DNA of 64,000 nt, from assembly GCA_947502635.1 (NCBI GenBank), contig CANNAN010000005.1, positions 62,001 through 126,000 on the forward strand, written 5' to 3'. The stretch is from an uncultured Flavobacteriaceae bacterium (GTDB taxonomy: Bacteria > Bacteroidota > Bacteroidia > Flavobacteriales > Flavobacteriaceae). The notes under the pieces were generated by a model. It was not told where the DNA came from, ran no database searches, and saw only the letters and a program-made list of their open reading frames with translations. Positions 52,714-62,990 of this stretch are shown here, one piece after another. The position numbers and the translations under genes were made by a program. Numbering within the stretch: the stretch's first letter is position 1; each line of letters begins with the position of its first letter.

Positions 52714-53142
52714 AATATTTTTATATGTTTGTTTTGTAGCTGTTAAATCTGAAGGTTACTAACTTTTATTATGAAATCTTATTTGTATTTTGAAAGTGAT
52801 TGATGGATATTTTACATGATTAATCAAGCCTTAACGCTAATGTTGCTATTAAAGAAATAAAAAAACACCTTGGTAGCTATACGTGCTCATAGCAATTAAT
52901 CAGTTCTTAGATTCGGGTTAGACGTAAATCTCTTTAGCCTCTTTTTAAAATGCAGTTATTTTAAGTTTATATAAACTTGTCCCAATTTTTAATACGTTTA
53001 ATATTTACTTAATCTTGATAAGATTGAGATTGCATTAAATTAAAACTACAGGCTTATATTTTACATCAACATAATTGTTGGGTAATATTAAGAATGTTTT
53101 AAAATCATTCCTTTATAGGATTAATTAATCTTTATAAATGAA
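52714..53142. other. Gene-poor region upstream of the choice-of-anchor I gene
   Basis: About 430 nt without a gene. It contains a short AATCTT-GAT-AAGATT dyad near 53015, which might be an operator for the downstream gene, but no consensus promoter could be fixed. Between 52250 and 52280, near the tRNA, GGATCA occurs three times. Confidence 0.4.
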
Positions 53143-56100
53143 ATGAAAAAAATGACTCTCATTGCTAGTTTTCTAGCACTTTCTTTTGCAACAGTTAAAA
53201 GTCAAAATGCCCTCCAACATCTATCCTCATACGAGACCCATGTAGAAGGTTCTGCCGAAACTGTTGCTTATGATGTAACCAATCAACAAGCCTTTTTTAC
53301 TAACTCAGCAACCAATAGTTTTACCATAGTAGATATTAGTACGCCAGTGACACCAGTATTAGTCAGAACAGTAGATTTATCAGCTTATGGAGCAGGTCCT
53401 AATTCTATTGCCATACATGGAAGTGTTGTTGCGGTAGCAGTGGAAGCTAATCCGAAGCAAGATCCAGGTAAAGTTGTATTTTTCGATTTGGATGGTGTTT
53501 ATCTAAATGATGTTGCAGCTGGTTCTCTGCCAGATATGTTAACATTTACCCCAGATGGCATGAAACTTTTAGTCGCTAACGAAGGAGAGCCCTCAGATGA
53601 TTATACAAACGACCCAGAGGGTAGTATTACTGTTGTCGATTTAAGTTCGGGCGTTATGTCTGCTACGCCAAGTACTATTAATTTTAATGGATATGATGAT
53701 AAAAAAGCAACGCTGCAAAATAAGGGCATCCGTATTTTTGGAAATAATGGTGCTGCTAGCGTTTCTGAAGATTTAGAACCAGAATTTATAACAGTTCTTG
53801 ACGATGGAACAAAAGCTTATATTAATTGTCAAGAAAACAATGTGCTAGTTGTTTTAGATTTAACCAATAATACGATTATTGATATTTTGCCACTAGGTTA
53901 TAAAAATCATTTATTGGGAACACCAACAGTTACAAGTTACGCAATTAATGAATTAGTAACTAATTGGCCAGCACTAGGAACGCCTGTATATGACGGTGGT
54001 CAAGCACCAGTTATGCTTGGTGGGTTTTCAGGAATGTTTTACGATGCGGCAAATTCAACCGCTACAGATTATGTTTTTTATGCAGTGCCAGACAGAGGGC
54101 CTAATGGAAGTACGGTAGGGAAATTGGATGTGACTCCAGTTTCATCACAAAATTTAAGACCTTTTAAATTACCAGATTATCAAGGTAGAATAGCAAAGTT
54201 TACACTGAAGAAAGCAACAGGGAATGTGACTTTAGATGATCAGATACTATTAACAAGAAAAGATGGAACAACGCCTATAACAGGGAGAGGAAATATTCCA
54301 GGGTTTGATGAGGTTCCTGTAACATTTACAGATGCTTCAACAGCGTATGCAAATGCCGATTATGTTGATGGTGCTTCAGAAGAATATCATGAATTAGCTT
54401 ATGATGCTTATGGTGGGGATTTTGAAGGTGTTTTAATTGATAAAGATAATAATTTCTGGATGTGTGACGAGTATAGACCAGCACTATATAAGTTTGATAA
54501 TACAGGAAAATTAATAGAGCGTTATGTGCCATCGGGAACTTCATTATTAGGAACAGTGCCGCAACCAGTAGGTGCTTATGGTGCAGAAACATTGCCCCCA
54601 GTATACTCTAAAAGAAGGGCAAATAGAGGTTTTGAAGCTATTGCTTACGATGAAACAAATCATATGATATATGCATTCATTCAATCGCCATTATATAACC
54701 CTTCTAGTGTTACTAAAAATAATTCAGATGTTATAAGAATCTTAGGAATCAATGCAGATACAGGCGTTCCTGTTGAAGAGTATGTGTATTTATTAGAAAG
54801 AAATAAAGATGCTGGATATTCCACATCAAGAGTCGATAAAATTGGTGATGCTGTTTATACAGGAAATGGTAAGTTTTTGGTTATAGAAAGAGATTCTGAA
54901 GGACCAACAGTTGCCGAGGGTAAAAAGTACGTATTTGAAATTGATATTACCTATGCGACTAATATTTTAAATATTACTTTAACAGGGGCTAAAGAACTGG
55001 AGGAACTAACGGCAGATGAAATAGTGGATCAAAGTATCTTAGCAGTTCATAAAACAAAAGTCGTTAATTTACCATCTATCGGTTATCAGGGATCCGATAA
55101 AGCAGAGGGGATTGCTTTATTGCCAAACAATGAAATAGCAATAATAAATGATAATGATTTTGGTTTAGCAGGAGCAGGCATTACAGATGCTAGCGTACTC
55201 GGGATTATTTCTTTTGCAAATAACTATGGCTTCGATGCTTCTAATAAAGATAATGCCATTAATATCACTGAACATCCAACTTTAGGGATGTTTATGCCAG
55301 ATGCGATCTCATCATATCAGGTAGAAGGTGTTAATTATATCGTAACCGCAAATGAAGGTGATGCTAGAGATTATGGTGGGTATTCAGAAGAAGAGCGTGT
55401 GAAAGATTTAATATTAAACTCAGTATACTATCCAAATGCAGCAGCCCTTCAAACAGAAGCAGATTTAGGTAGATTAAAAACAACGACCGCTACAGGAGAT
55501 TATAATAATGATGGAACAATTGAGCAAATCTATTCGTATGGAGCAAGGTCATTTTCAATTTTTGATGAGTATGGTAATTTAGTATTTGATAGTGCTGATG
55601 AGTTTGGGCAAAAAATAGCTTCAGAAGAATCTGCTTTATTTAATGAAGATGAAGGCGATATCGATAAGAGATCCGACGATAAAGGAGGAGAGCCAGAAGC
55701 CATAACTATTGGAGCTATTGATGGTAAAACATATGCTTTTATTGGATTGGAAAGACAAAGTGCTATATTGATGTATGATATCACAGATCCTAAAGATGTT
55801 GAATTTATTACTTATTACAAAGGAAATAGAACATCTGGAGATGTTGCACCAGAAATTATAAAATTTGTTTCTGCTGCCGATAGTCCAAATTCAAAAAATC
55901 TACTCTTAGTAGGTTATGAAGTAAGCGGTTCTTTAGGAATTGTCCAAATAGATAATTCAGTTTTAAGTATAAGCGAAGCCGTAGCAAAAAACGACTTTAA
56001 AATATATCCTAATCCTGTAGTTCGTGAGGATTTAAAGTTTAATAAAACACTATCTGGAATTGTTTATAATGTAAATGGACAGGAGGTAAAAAGGTTTGAA

Positions 56101-56193
56101 AGAGAGACTTTTTTAAACGTATCAGAGCTCACTTCGGGTATCTATATTATAAAAACAAAAGCGCATGGTGTAAAGCGTTTTGCTAAATTATAA
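53143..56193 (+). CDS. T9SS-exported choice-of-anchor I protein with inserted phytase-like esterase domain
   Basis: The 1016-residue protein has a signal peptide (LALSFATVKSQN). Choice-of-anchor I beta-propeller repeats follow (VAYDVTNQQAFFTNSATNS, LLVANEGEPSDDY, and late VTANEGDARDYGGYSEEER). Between about 280 and 680 lies an 'esterase-like activity of phytase' type segment (AVPDRGPNGS, FEGVLIDKDNNFWMCDEYRP, RANRGFEAIAYDETNHMIYA). A T9SS type A domain (FKIYPNPVVRE, about 948-1016) ends it. It is therefore secreted to or across the outer membrane. Phosphate-ester hydrolysis is only suggested by similarity. A strong terminator follows. Confidence 0.85.
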   Translation: MKKMTLIASFLALSFATVKSQNALQHLSSYETHVEGSAETVAYDVTNQQAFFTNSATNSFTIVDISTPVTPVLVRTVDLSAYGAGPNSIAIHGSVVAVAVEANPKQDPGKVVFFDLDGVYLNDVAAGSLPDMLTFTPDGMKLLVANEGEPSDDYTNDPEGSITVVDLSSGVMSATPSTINFNGYDDKKATLQNKGIRIFGNNGAASVSEDLEPEFITVLDDGTKAYINCQENNVLVVLDLTNNTIIDILPLGYKNHLLGTPTVTSYAINELVTNWPALGTPVYDGGQAPVMLGGFSGMFYDAANSTATDYVFYAVPDRGPNGSTVGKLDVTPVSSQNLRPFKLPDYQGRIAKFTLKKATGNVTLDDQILLTRKDGTTPITGRGNIPGFDEVPVTFTDASTAYANADYVDGASEEYHELAYDAYGGDFEGVLIDKDNNFWMCDEYRPALYKFDNTGKLIERYVPSGTSLLGTVPQPVGAYGAETLPPVYSKRRANRGFEAIAYDETNHMIYAFIQSPLYNPSSVTKNNSDVIRILGINADTGVPVEEYVYLLERNKDAGYSTSRVDKIGDAVYTGNGKFLVIERDSEGPTVAEGKKYVFEIDITYATNILNITLTGAKELEELTADEIVDQSILAVHKTKVVNLPSIGYQGSDKAEGIALLPNNEIAIINDNDFGLAGAGITDASVLGIISFANNYGFDASNKDNAINITEHPTLGMFMPDAISSYQVEGVNYIVTANEGDARDYGGYSEEERVKDLILNSVYYPNAAALQTEADLGRLKTTTATGDYNNDGTIEQIYSYGARSFSIFDEYGNLVFDSADEFGQKIASEESALFNEDEGDIDKRSDDKGGEPEAITIGAIDGKTYAFIGLERQSAILMYDITDPKDVEFITYYKGNRTSGDVAPEIIKFVSAADSPNSKNLLLVGYEVSGSLGIVQIDNSVLSISEAVAKNDFKIYPNPVVREDLKFNKTLSGIVYNVNGQEVKRFERETFLNVSELTSGIYIIKTKAHGVKRFAKL

Positions 56194-56212
56194 ATTCACT
56201 TTTATTAGTATT

Positions 56213-56248
56213 AAAAATCCTAGCCTTTTTCTCAGGGTTAGGATTTTT
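56213..56248 (+). terminator. Intrinsic terminator
   Basis: AAAAATCCTAGCC and GGTTAGGATTTTT pair over 13 bp with one G·T; T-rich tail follows. It is 20 nt after the stop of the T9SS protein gene. Confidence 0.8.
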
Positions 56249-56317
56249 GTTTTTATAAAACTGTAAACTATAGTATTGGAAATTTTTCGACTTAATGTCT
56301 TTGCAAGAGATAATCAT

Positions 56318-57142
56318 TTATATCTTAAAGGTAATCACAGGACGTTTGGCATGATTTACTAAATCTTCACTAATACTGCCATTAAAAAAATGAGAAATAC
56401 CTTGTCTTCCATGTGTACTCATACCAATTAAATCTGCTTTTATGGATTGAGAAAAATTCATAATACCCTTTTCAATGCTAATATCATTGTAAATATTAAT
56501 AGTGTAATTTGAGAAATTAGAAGCATCAACAAATTTTTTCATTCTGTTTTCCGATTTTTCAGAAGTAATAAATTTATTAGGCGTATTTACCATGAGTAAA
56601 TGTATTTTAGCTTTTAAAATATTAGCAAAACCAATGGCTTTTTCATAGGTTGCTTTGCTTTCGTCTTTAAAATCTGATGCGAAAACAAAATCCTTAACCT
56701 TAAAAGTTTTATGCTCATTTTTTATAACTAAAATGGGTGTTTCAGATGTGCGAACTACCTTTTCGGTATTACTGCCAATAAGCATTTCTTTTAAACCGCT
56801 AACACCATTAGAACCCATAATAACTAGATCGATATCATGCTTTTTACAAATATGAAAAACACCCTTAAAAATCTCATGAAATTGAACCGTTTCATGTATT
56901 ATTAAATCTTTTAGATAGTCTTTAGCCTTTAATTCTTCAAACTGTTTATGTGCTAGTTTCATAAAATAAACAGCTTCAGGTAAATTGCTATAGGAACTTA
57001 AAGGATCTACTCCTTGTAATGGTATTTCGAGGATGTGTAGCAAATAAATTTCGCAATTATATTTCCTTGCTAATTGGGCAGCTACTTTTAAAGCATTTTC
57101 AGCTTGATCGGAAAAGTCGGTAGGAACAAGTATTTTTTTCAT
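56318..57142 (-). CDS. Universal stress protein, tandem UspA domains
   Basis: The 274-residue protein contains two UspA folds. Domain 1 (about 1-140) starts KKILVPTDFSDQAENALK and has the nucleotide-binding signature VIMGSNGVSGLKEMLIGSNT. Domain 2 (about 150-274) has DFVFASDFKDESKATYEKAI and IGMSTHGRQGISHFFNGSIS. The GxxG-x9-G(S/T) motifs suggest ATP binding. Such tandem proteins respond to starvation or oxygen limits; the partner is unknown. It is divergent from rimP. Confidence 0.93.
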   Translation of the reverse strand: MKKILVPTDFSDQAENALKVAAQLARKYNCEIYLLHILEIPLQGVDPLSSYSNLPEAVYFMKLAHKQFEELKAKDYLKDLIIHETVQFHEIFKGVFHICKKHDIDLVIMGSNGVSGLKEMLIGSNTEKVVRTSETPILVIKNEHKTFKVKDFVFASDFKDESKATYEKAIGFANILKAKIHLLMVNTPNKFITSEKSENRMKKFVDASNFSNYTINIYNDISIEKGIMNFSQSIKADLIGMSTHGRQGISHFFNGSISEDLVNHAKRPVITFKI

Positions 57143-57205
57143 ATTATCATAAGTAAGGTGTATCTAAATTTATGAAATATTCCTTTAAAAATCAATAAAA
57201 TATTA

Positions 57206-57213
57206 TATATTTG
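57206..57213 (+). promoter_or_regulatory. TAnnTTTG -7 box of the rimP-nusA-infB operon
   Basis: TATATTTG lies 63 nt upstream of the rimP ATG, followed by GCACC, a context usual for this phylum. A matching TTTG -33 box is not clear. Confidence 0.55.
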
Positions 57214-57241
57214 CACCGTTGAAAGGCGAAATTTAAGAAAT

Positions 57242-57267
57242 GAGGGGACGGAAAGTCCCCTCTTTTT
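57242..57267 (+). terminator. Leader terminator hairpin before rimP
   Basis: GAGGGGAC (57242-57249) and GTCCCCTC (57255-57262) form a perfect 8-bp G+C-rich stem with a GGAAA loop, followed by five T. It lies in the leader between the promoter and rimP, so it should attenuate the operon, as NusA is known to control its own operon in other bacteria. Confidence 0.75.
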
Positions 57268-57276
57268 ATACTAAAA

Positions 57277-57738
57277 ATGTTTAAAACTACTGTTACAGAT
57301 TTATTAGAAGCTGCTTTAATTGAAAGGCAAGACTTATTCCTTATAGAGTTTTCTATTCAAGGGGATAATCAAATTAAGGTAACTATAGATGGGGATAACG
57401 GTGTTTTAGTTGAAGATTGTATGTTTATAAGCAGAGCTATTGAACATAACCTTGACAGAGAAGAACAAGATTTTTCTTTAGAAGTGATGTCTGCAGGAGC
57501 AACATCGCCTTTAATTCACAAAAGACAGTATAAAAAGAACTTAAATAGAGTGCTTTATGTGAAGACGACTTCTGAAGAATTGGAAGGCGCACTTACAGAA
57601 ACAACAGATAGTGATATTAAATTAGAGTGGAAAGTTAGAGAGCCAAAACCTATAGGTAAAGGCAAAGTGACTGTGAAAAAACAAGCGAATATCGCTTACG
57701 AAAATATTGTAGAAGCAAAAGTTATGATTAAATTTTAA
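57277..57738 (+). CDS. rimP: Ribosome maturation factor RimP
   Basis: The 153-residue protein fits RimP in length and in its segments NQIKVTIDGDNGVLVEDCM and LDREEQDFSLEVMSAG, with an SH3-like C-terminus (VKTTSEELEGALTETTDSD). It assists 30S maturation. Its place before nusA and infB is conserved across bacteria. nusA starts 13 nt after its stop. Confidence 0.95.
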   Translation: MFKTTVTDLLEAALIERQDLFLIEFSIQGDNQIKVTIDGDNGVLVEDCMFISRAIEHNLDREEQDFSLEVMSAGATSPLIHKRQYKKNLNRVLYVKTTSEELEGALTETTDSDIKLEWKVREPKPIGKGKVTVKKQANIAYENIVEAKVMIKF

Positions 57739-57751
57739 TTCAAAAAGAGTT

Positions 57752-58984
57752 ATGGAAAATGTCGCGTTAATTGAATCTTTTTCAGAATTCAAAGACGATA
57801 AGCTAATTGACAGAGTAACGTTAATGGCAATTTTAGAAGATGTATTTAGAAGCACCTTAAAAAAGAAATATGGCGATGATGACAATTTTGATATTATTGT
57901 AAATCCTGATAAAGGAGATTTAGAAATATGGAGAAATAGAGTCGTAGTTGCAGATGGTGAGGTTGAAGAGCCAAATCAAGAAATTTCTTTGTCTGAAGCT
58001 CGTAAAATTGAGCCAGATTTTGAGGTAGGAGAAGATGTGTCTGAAGAAGTAAAGCTTATTGATTTAGGAAGAAGAGCTATTTTGGCATTACGTCAAAATT
58101 TAATTTCTAAAATTCATGAGCACGATAACACCATAATTTATAAGCAATTTAAAGATTTAATAGGAGAGATTTATACAGCAGAAGTTCACCATATTCGTCA
58201 CAGAGCAGTTATTCTGTTAGATGATGAGGGCAACGAAATTGTTTTACCAAAAGATAGACAAATCCCTTCAGATTTCTTTAGAAAAGGGGATAATGTAAGA
58301 GGGGTTATAGATTCTGTTGAGCTTAAAGGAGCGAAACCAACTATCATAATGTCAAGAAGCTCTCCTGCATTTTTAGAAAAATTATTTGAACAAGAAATTC
58401 CAGAAGTTTTTGATGGATTAATTACTATTAAAAATGTAGTAAGAATTCCAGGAGAGAAAGCTAAAGTAGCGGTAGATTCTTATGATGATAGAATAGACCC
58501 TGTAGGAGCTTGTGTTGGTATGAAAGGTTCAAGAATTCATGGTATAGTCCGTGAATTAGGTAATGAAAATATTGATGTAATTAATTATACTAATAATTTA
58601 CAATTATATATTACAAGAGCATTAAGCCCTGCAAGAGTCACTTCAATAAAGTTGAATGAAGAGACTAAAAGAGCAGAGGTTATTTTAAAACCAGAAGAAG
58701 TAAGTAAAGCGATTGGTAGAGGCGGACATAATATTCGTTTAGCAGGGCAATTAACTGGTTATGAGATTGATGTGTTTAGAGAAGGAGCGGAAGAAGATGT
58801 AGAATTAAGAGAATTCTCTGATGAAATAGAAGGCTGGATTATTGAAGAGTTTAGTAAAGCTGGGTTAGATACTGCAAAAAGTATTTTAGAGCAAGAAGTC
58901 AACGATTTAGTAAAAAGAACAGACTTAGAAGAAGAAACTATTAATGACGTTATTAGAATTTTAAAAGAAGAATTCGAAGAATAA
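57752..58984 (+). CDS. nusA: Transcription termination/antitermination factor NusA
   Basis: The 410-residue protein has the N-terminal RNA-polymerase-binding domain (about 1-130), an S1 domain (GEIYTAEVHHIRHRAVILLD, about 135-200) and KH1/KH2 (DPVGACVGMKGSRIHGIVRE; KAIGRGGHNIRLAGQLTGYE). It lacks the extra acidic repeats of the enterobacterial protein, as is usual in this phylum. It modulates pausing and termination and may act on the leader hairpin ahead of rimP. Confidence 0.96.
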   Translation: MENVALIESFSEFKDDKLIDRVTLMAILEDVFRSTLKKKYGDDDNFDIIVNPDKGDLEIWRNRVVVADGEVEEPNQEISLSEARKIEPDFEVGEDVSEEVKLIDLGRRAILALRQNLISKIHEHDNTIIYKQFKDLIGEIYTAEVHHIRHRAVILLDDEGNEIVLPKDRQIPSDFFRKGDNVRGVIDSVELKGAKPTIIMSRSSPAFLEKLFEQEIPEVFDGLITIKNVVRIPGEKAKVAVDSYDDRIDPVGACVGMKGSRIHGIVRELGNENIDVINYTNNLQLYITRALSPARVTSIKLNEETKRAEVILKPEEVSKAIGRGGHNIRLAGQLTGYEIDVFREGAEEDVELREFSDEIEGWIIEEFSKAGLDTAKSILEQEVNDLVKRTDLEEETINDVIRILKEEFEE

Positions 58985-59014
58985 CATATATTTGAGTATT
59001 TTTAAAGGCGATTT

Positions 59015-61843
59015 ATGGCTGAAACAATTAGATTAAATAAAGTATTACGCGAGCTTAATATCTCTCTAGATCGCGCCGTAGAGTTTTTGGATTCTAAAGG
59101 TGTTGAAATAGAGAAACGACCCACTACGAAAATTTCAGAAGAAATATATACTGTTCTTTCTAATGAATTTCAAACAGATGCTAGTAAAAAAGTAGCATCT
59201 AAAGAAGTTGGTGAAGCTAAGATAAAAGAGAAAGAAGTGTTGCGAGAGCAACGCGAGCGTGAACTTGAAGAGAAACAAAAAGCGACAGCCAAAAGAGAAG
59301 AAATCGTTAAAGCTGCTGCTGCACTTTCAGGACCAAAACAAGTCGGTAAAATTGATTTAGAACCCAAGAAGAAAAAAGCCGAAATTGCTCCTAAGAAAGC
59401 CGAAAAGGAAGAAAAAGCCGAAAAAGTAGAGGAAGTAGCAGAGCCTGTTAAAAAAGAGGTTAAAGCCGAGCCTGTTAAGGAAGCGGTAAAAAAAGTTGTA
59501 AAAGAAGAAATTCCAGAACCTGTTAAGGAAGCGGTTAAAATAGAACCAAAACCAAAACCTGTTGTTGAAAAGAAAGTTGAAGAAAAGAAGGAAGAAAAAC
59601 CTAAGAAGCAGATTATAAACGAAGAAGGAGAGATTCTTCCTGACGAAAAGGTAGCAACACAGTATAAAAAACTTACAGGGCCGAAGATAGCAGGTGATAA
59701 AATTGATTTATCTCAATTTAACAAACCAAAGAAAAAGAAAGAAGAAAAGAAACCAGAAGCTAAAGCAGGAGAAGCAGGCGCTGCAAACAAGAAGAAGCGT
59801 AGACGAATTAGCAAAGTAGGTGGTCCTCAGTCTGGAAATGGTCAAGGTAACAGATCTGGTGGAGGAAGACCTGGTGGAAATGATAGATTTAAAGGGAAAC
59901 CAGGGCAAGGTCGCCGTAATGTTGTTAAGGAAGAACCTAGTGAAGAAGATGTGAAAAAACAAGTGCGCGAAACACTTGAAAAACTTCAAGGGAAATCTTC
60001 AAAAGGAAAAGGCGCCAAGTATCGTAGAGATAAAAGAGATCAACACAGAGAACAGACTGAGATTGATCAACAAATAGAAGCTGCTGAAAGTAAAATTCTT
60101 AAAGTTACAGAGTTTGTAACGGCAAGTGAAGTAGCTACTATGATGGATGTAGGTGTAACTGAAATTATTTCAGCATGTATGTCACTTGGTATGATGGTTA
60201 CCATGAATCAGCGTTTAGATGCTGAAACACTTTCTATTGTAGCAGAAGAGTTTGGTTATCAAGTAGAATTTATAACTGCCGATATAGAAGAATCTATTGA
60301 AGAAGTTGTAGATAATGAAGAAGATTTAAAACCGAGAGCACCTATAGTAACCGTAATGGGGCACGTAGATCACGGAAAAACATCCCTTCTGGATTATATA
60401 CGTGAAGAAAATGTAATAGCAGGTGAATCTGGAGGTATTACACAGCATATAGGCGCTTATGGTGTTGAACTGGAAGGCGGACAAAAAATGGCATTTTTAG
60501 ATACACCAGGTCACGAGGCCTTTACTGCGATGCGTGCACGTGGTGCTCAAGTTACAGATATTGCTATTATTGTAGCCGCAGCAGATGATGATATTATGCC
60601 GCAAACAAAAGAAGCTATATCACATGCTCAAGCAGCAGGAGTTCCTATTGTTTTTGCAATTAATAAAATTGATAAACCAGATGCGAATCCAGAGAAGATT
60701 AAAGAAGGATTAGCGCAAATGAATCTCTTAGTTGAAGATTGGGGTGGTAAAATTCAATCACACGATATATCCGCTAAAATAGGTACTGGTGTTAAAGAAT
60801 TATTAGAAAAAGTATTGCTTGAAGCTGAATTACTAGAGCTAAAGGCGAATCCAAATAAACCAGCAGTTGGAACAGTAGTTGAAGCCTTTTTAGATAAAGG
60901 TAGAGGTTATGTCTCAACTATTTTAGTACAAGCAGGTACTTTAAAGATAGGAGATTATGTATTAGCTGGGCAGCATAGTGGTAAGGTTAAAGCGATGCAT
61001 GACGAGCGAGGAAAAGACGTAGAGGCCGCTGGACCTTCTACACCTGTTTCTATACTTGGTTTAGATGGTGCACCTCAAGCAGGTGATAAATTTAATGTAT
61101 TTGCAGACGAACGTGAAGCAAAACAAATAGCATCAAAAAGAGCACAGCTACAACGTGAACAATCTGTTAGAACACAACGTCATATTACACTTGACGAAAT
61201 AGGACGTCGTATAGCACTTGGTGATTTCCAAGAATTAAATATTATCCTTAAAGGAGATGTGGATGGTTCTGTTGAAGCATTAACAGATTCATTCCAGAAA
61301 TTATCTACTGAAGAGATTCAAGTTAATATCTTACATAAGGGTGTTGGAGCGATTACAGAAAGTGATGTGCTATTAGCATCTGCATCCGATGCCATAATTG
61401 TTGGATTTAATGTACGTCCAGTTGGAAATGCAAGAATGATTGCTGATAAAGAAGAGATTGATATTAGAACATATTCTATTATTTACGACGCTATCAATGA
61501 TCTTAAAGATGCAATGGAAGGCATGTTGTCTCCAGAGCTTAAGGAAGAAATTACAGGTACTGCCGAAATTAGAGAAATATTTAAAGTATCTAAAGTTGGA
61601 AGTATTGCTGGTTGTATGGTAACTAATGGGAAAATACTTAGGTCGTCAAGCGTTCGTTTAATTAGAGATGGTGTGGTAGTTTACACAGGTGAATTGGACT
61701 CATTAAAGCGATTTAAAGATGATGTTAAAGAAGTTGCCAAAGGCTACGATTGTGGTATGCAAGTTAAAAACTATAATGATATTAAAGAAGGAGATATTAT
61801 TGAAGCCTTCCATGAAGTGGAGGTTAAGAAGAAATTGAAATAA
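59015..61843 (+). CDS. infB: Translation initiation factor IF-2
   Basis: The 942-residue protein has a long Lys/Glu/Pro-rich N-terminus (about 60-340), the IF2_N module ([20 protein letters not shown]), and a G domain starting near residue 449 with [31 protein letters not shown] and [10 protein letters not shown]. The beta-barrel domains and the tRNA-binding C-terminus are complete. It brings initiator tRNA to the 30S subunit. It closes the rimP-nusA-infB operon with a strong terminator. Confidence 0.97.
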   Translation: MAETIRLNKVLRELNISLDRAVEFLDSKGVEIEKRPTTKISEEIYTVLSNEFQTDASKKVASKEVGEAKIKEKEVLREQRERELEEKQKATAKREEIVKAAAALSGPKQVGKIDLEPKKKKAEIAPKKAEKEEKAEKVEEVAEPVKKEVKAEPVKEAVKKVVKEEIPEPVKEAVKIEPKPKPVVEKKVEEKKEEKPKKQIINEEGEILPDEKVATQYKKLTGPKIAGDKIDLSQFNKPKKKKEEKKPEAKAGEAGAANKKKRRRISKVGGPQSGNGQGNRSGGGRPGGNDRFKGKPGQGRRNVVKEEPSEEDVKKQVRETLEKLQGKSSKGKGAKYRRDKRDQHREQTEIDQQIEAAESKILKVTEFVTASEVATMMDVGVTEIISACMSLGMMVTMNQRLDAETLSIVAEEFGYQVEFITADIEESIEEVVDNEEDLKPRAPIVTVMGHVDHGKTSLLDYIREENVIAGESGGITQHIGAYGVELEGGQKMAFLDTPGHEAFTAMRARGAQVTDIAIIVAAADDDIMPQTKEAISHAQAAGVPIVFAINKIDKPDANPEKIKEGLAQMNLLVEDWGGKIQSHDISAKIGTGVKELLEKVLLEAELLELKANPNKPAVGTVVEAFLDKGRGYVSTILVQAGTLKIGDYVLAGQHSGKVKAMHDERGKDVEAAGPSTPVSILGLDGAPQAGDKFNVFADEREAKQIASKRAQLQREQSVRTQRHITLDEIGRRIALGDFQELNIILKGDVDGSVEALTDSFQKLSTEEIQVNILHKGVGAITESDVLLASASDAIIVGFNVRPVGNARMIADKEEIDIRTYSIIYDAINDLKDAMEGMLSPELKEEITGTAEIREIFKVSKVGSIAGCMVTNGKILRSSSVRLIRDGVVVYTGELDSLKRFKDDVKEVAKGYDCGMQVKNYNDIKEGDIIEAFHEVEVKKKLK

Positions 61844-61905
61844 ATTCAATAGATTGTCTAATCCTAAATAAACGATACAGATTATAAAAGGATTAAAAAT
61901 AAATC

Positions 61906-61938
61906 AAAAAAGCGATTCAAATATGAGTCGCTTTTTTT
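61906..61938 (+). terminator. Intrinsic terminator of infB
   Basis: AAAAAAGCGA (61906-61915) pairs with TCGCTTTTTT (61928-61937), with an extended inner pairing, and a T-run. Confidence 0.8.
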
Positions 61939-61992
61939 ATTGGGAATAATTTTAATACATTGTTGGTATAAACCTTTAACTTAAAAATCATT

Positions 61993-62472
61993 ATGAAAAC
62001 CAAGTTCTCAGTTTTAATATTATTTTTTATACTAGCAATTAATAGCACATTATATGCTCAAGAACCCCTTTTAGGAGAAATTAGAATGTTTGCTGGTGAT
62101 TTTGCACCGAGAGGTTGGGCATTTTGCGATGGTCAAATATTGCAAGTAAGTCAATATTCTGCATTGTTTTCTTTATTAGGAACCAATTATGGAGGAGATG
62201 GAAGAACTACTTTTGCTTTACCAGACCTTAGAGGACGAACTCCAGTTCATGCAGGACAAGGAAACAACTTAAATGATATAAAAGTAGGTGATAGAGGAGG
62301 CTCAGAATCAAAAGAACTGCGTAAAATGAGTGTTTCCGAAAATATTCAAGGTAAATCCTACGAGACTTATACTGTTAAAAGTAGTAATTCTAAACTATAT
62401 ACTAGAAATCCTTATTTAGGAGTTCGTTTTATAATTGCATTACAAGGTAATTATCCTTCAAGAAGTTATTAG
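61993..62472 (+). CDS. Exported phage tail-collar domain (MdpB-like) protein
   Basis: The 159-residue protein has a signal peptide (LAINSTLYAQEP), which is unusual for phage tail-collar proteins, then the collar-domain sequence GEIRMFAGDFAPRGWAFCDG, LQVSQYSALFSLLGTNYGGD and FALPDLRGRTPVHAGQG. The conserved C-terminal 'P.l.v.f.IALqG' pattern is seen as GVRFIIALQGNYP. The family includes the microcystin-dependent protein MdpB. No other tail genes are near, so it is not a phage remnant by context. Role unknown; a secreted trimeric fibre-like protein is possible. It overlaps the convergent SPOR gene by 4 nt. Confidence 0.85.
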   Translation: MKTKFSVLILFFILAINSTLYAQEPLLGEIRMFAGDFAPRGWAFCDGQILQVSQYSALFSLLGTNYGGDGRTTFALPDLRGRTPVHAGQGNNLNDIKVGDRGGSESKELRKMSVSENIQGKSYETYTVKSSNSKLYTRNPYLGVRFIIALQGNYPSRSY

Positions 62473-62867
62473 CTTTTCTTTTTTTTAGGCTTAAATATAA
62501 AAGCGTGAGGGAATTTCTTTTTTACTTTTTTTAAAGCTCTATCGGCTTCTAAACGTGTTCTAAAATTGCCCACCCAGGTTTTAAAATTTGGCGATTCATA
62601 TTTAACGGTAGGGTTCCATAAGGTATATGAATTGTTAAATTCTTTTTGAGAAGAATAAGCACCAGAGCGATTTCCAGAATAGATTTGTATTTTGTAACGA
62701 CTGGAATTGTCCTCATTTTTATTAGTCTTCTTTTTAAGATCTAATAATGTATTTATGTGTTTGTCTTGATTTATAGTTGCATTGCCTTGTTGTGCAGAAC
62801 AATAAGTTGTAGTAATAGCAAAGAAAACAACACTCAAAAAACTAATTTTTATATTTAATGATTTCAT
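62469..62867 (-). CDS. SPOR domain-containing exported protein
   Basis: I start at 62867 (132 residues), which gives the signal peptide KISFLSVVFFAITTTYCSAQ; an ATG at 62888 adds 7 residues. The C-terminal half has the SPOR pattern YKIQIYSGNRSGAYSSQKEF and WVGNFRTRLEADRALKKVKK. SPOR domains bind denuded peptidoglycan glycans at the division site. The very basic C-terminus (KPKKKKS) is unusual. It converges with the tail-collar gene. Confidence 0.88.
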   Translation of the reverse strand: MKSLNIKISFLSVVFFAITTTYCSAQQGNATINQDKHINTLLDLKKKTNKNEDNSSRYKIQIYSGNRSGAYSSQKEFNNSYTLWNPTVKYESPNFKTWVGNFRTRLEADRALKKVKKKFPHAFIFKPKKKKS

Positions 62868-62990
62868 ATTAAAAATATATTTATACAAATGTATACGTTA
62901 TTAACTTAATTGTGGCTCTTTTTATTATTTAGAATGTCTCTAAATTATCAATAACAGTTCTGTAACATTTCTAAAATCGACTTTAAGTAT

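Noticed and set aside
54326-54592. His/Leu-rich minus-strand frame inside the T9SS protein gene
   Set aside because: It is opposite a complete, clearly coding gene and has low-complexity composition typical of a shadow frame.
61993-62472. Prophage remnant
   Set aside because: A single collar-domain gene with a signal peptide and no other phage gene does not support a prophage.
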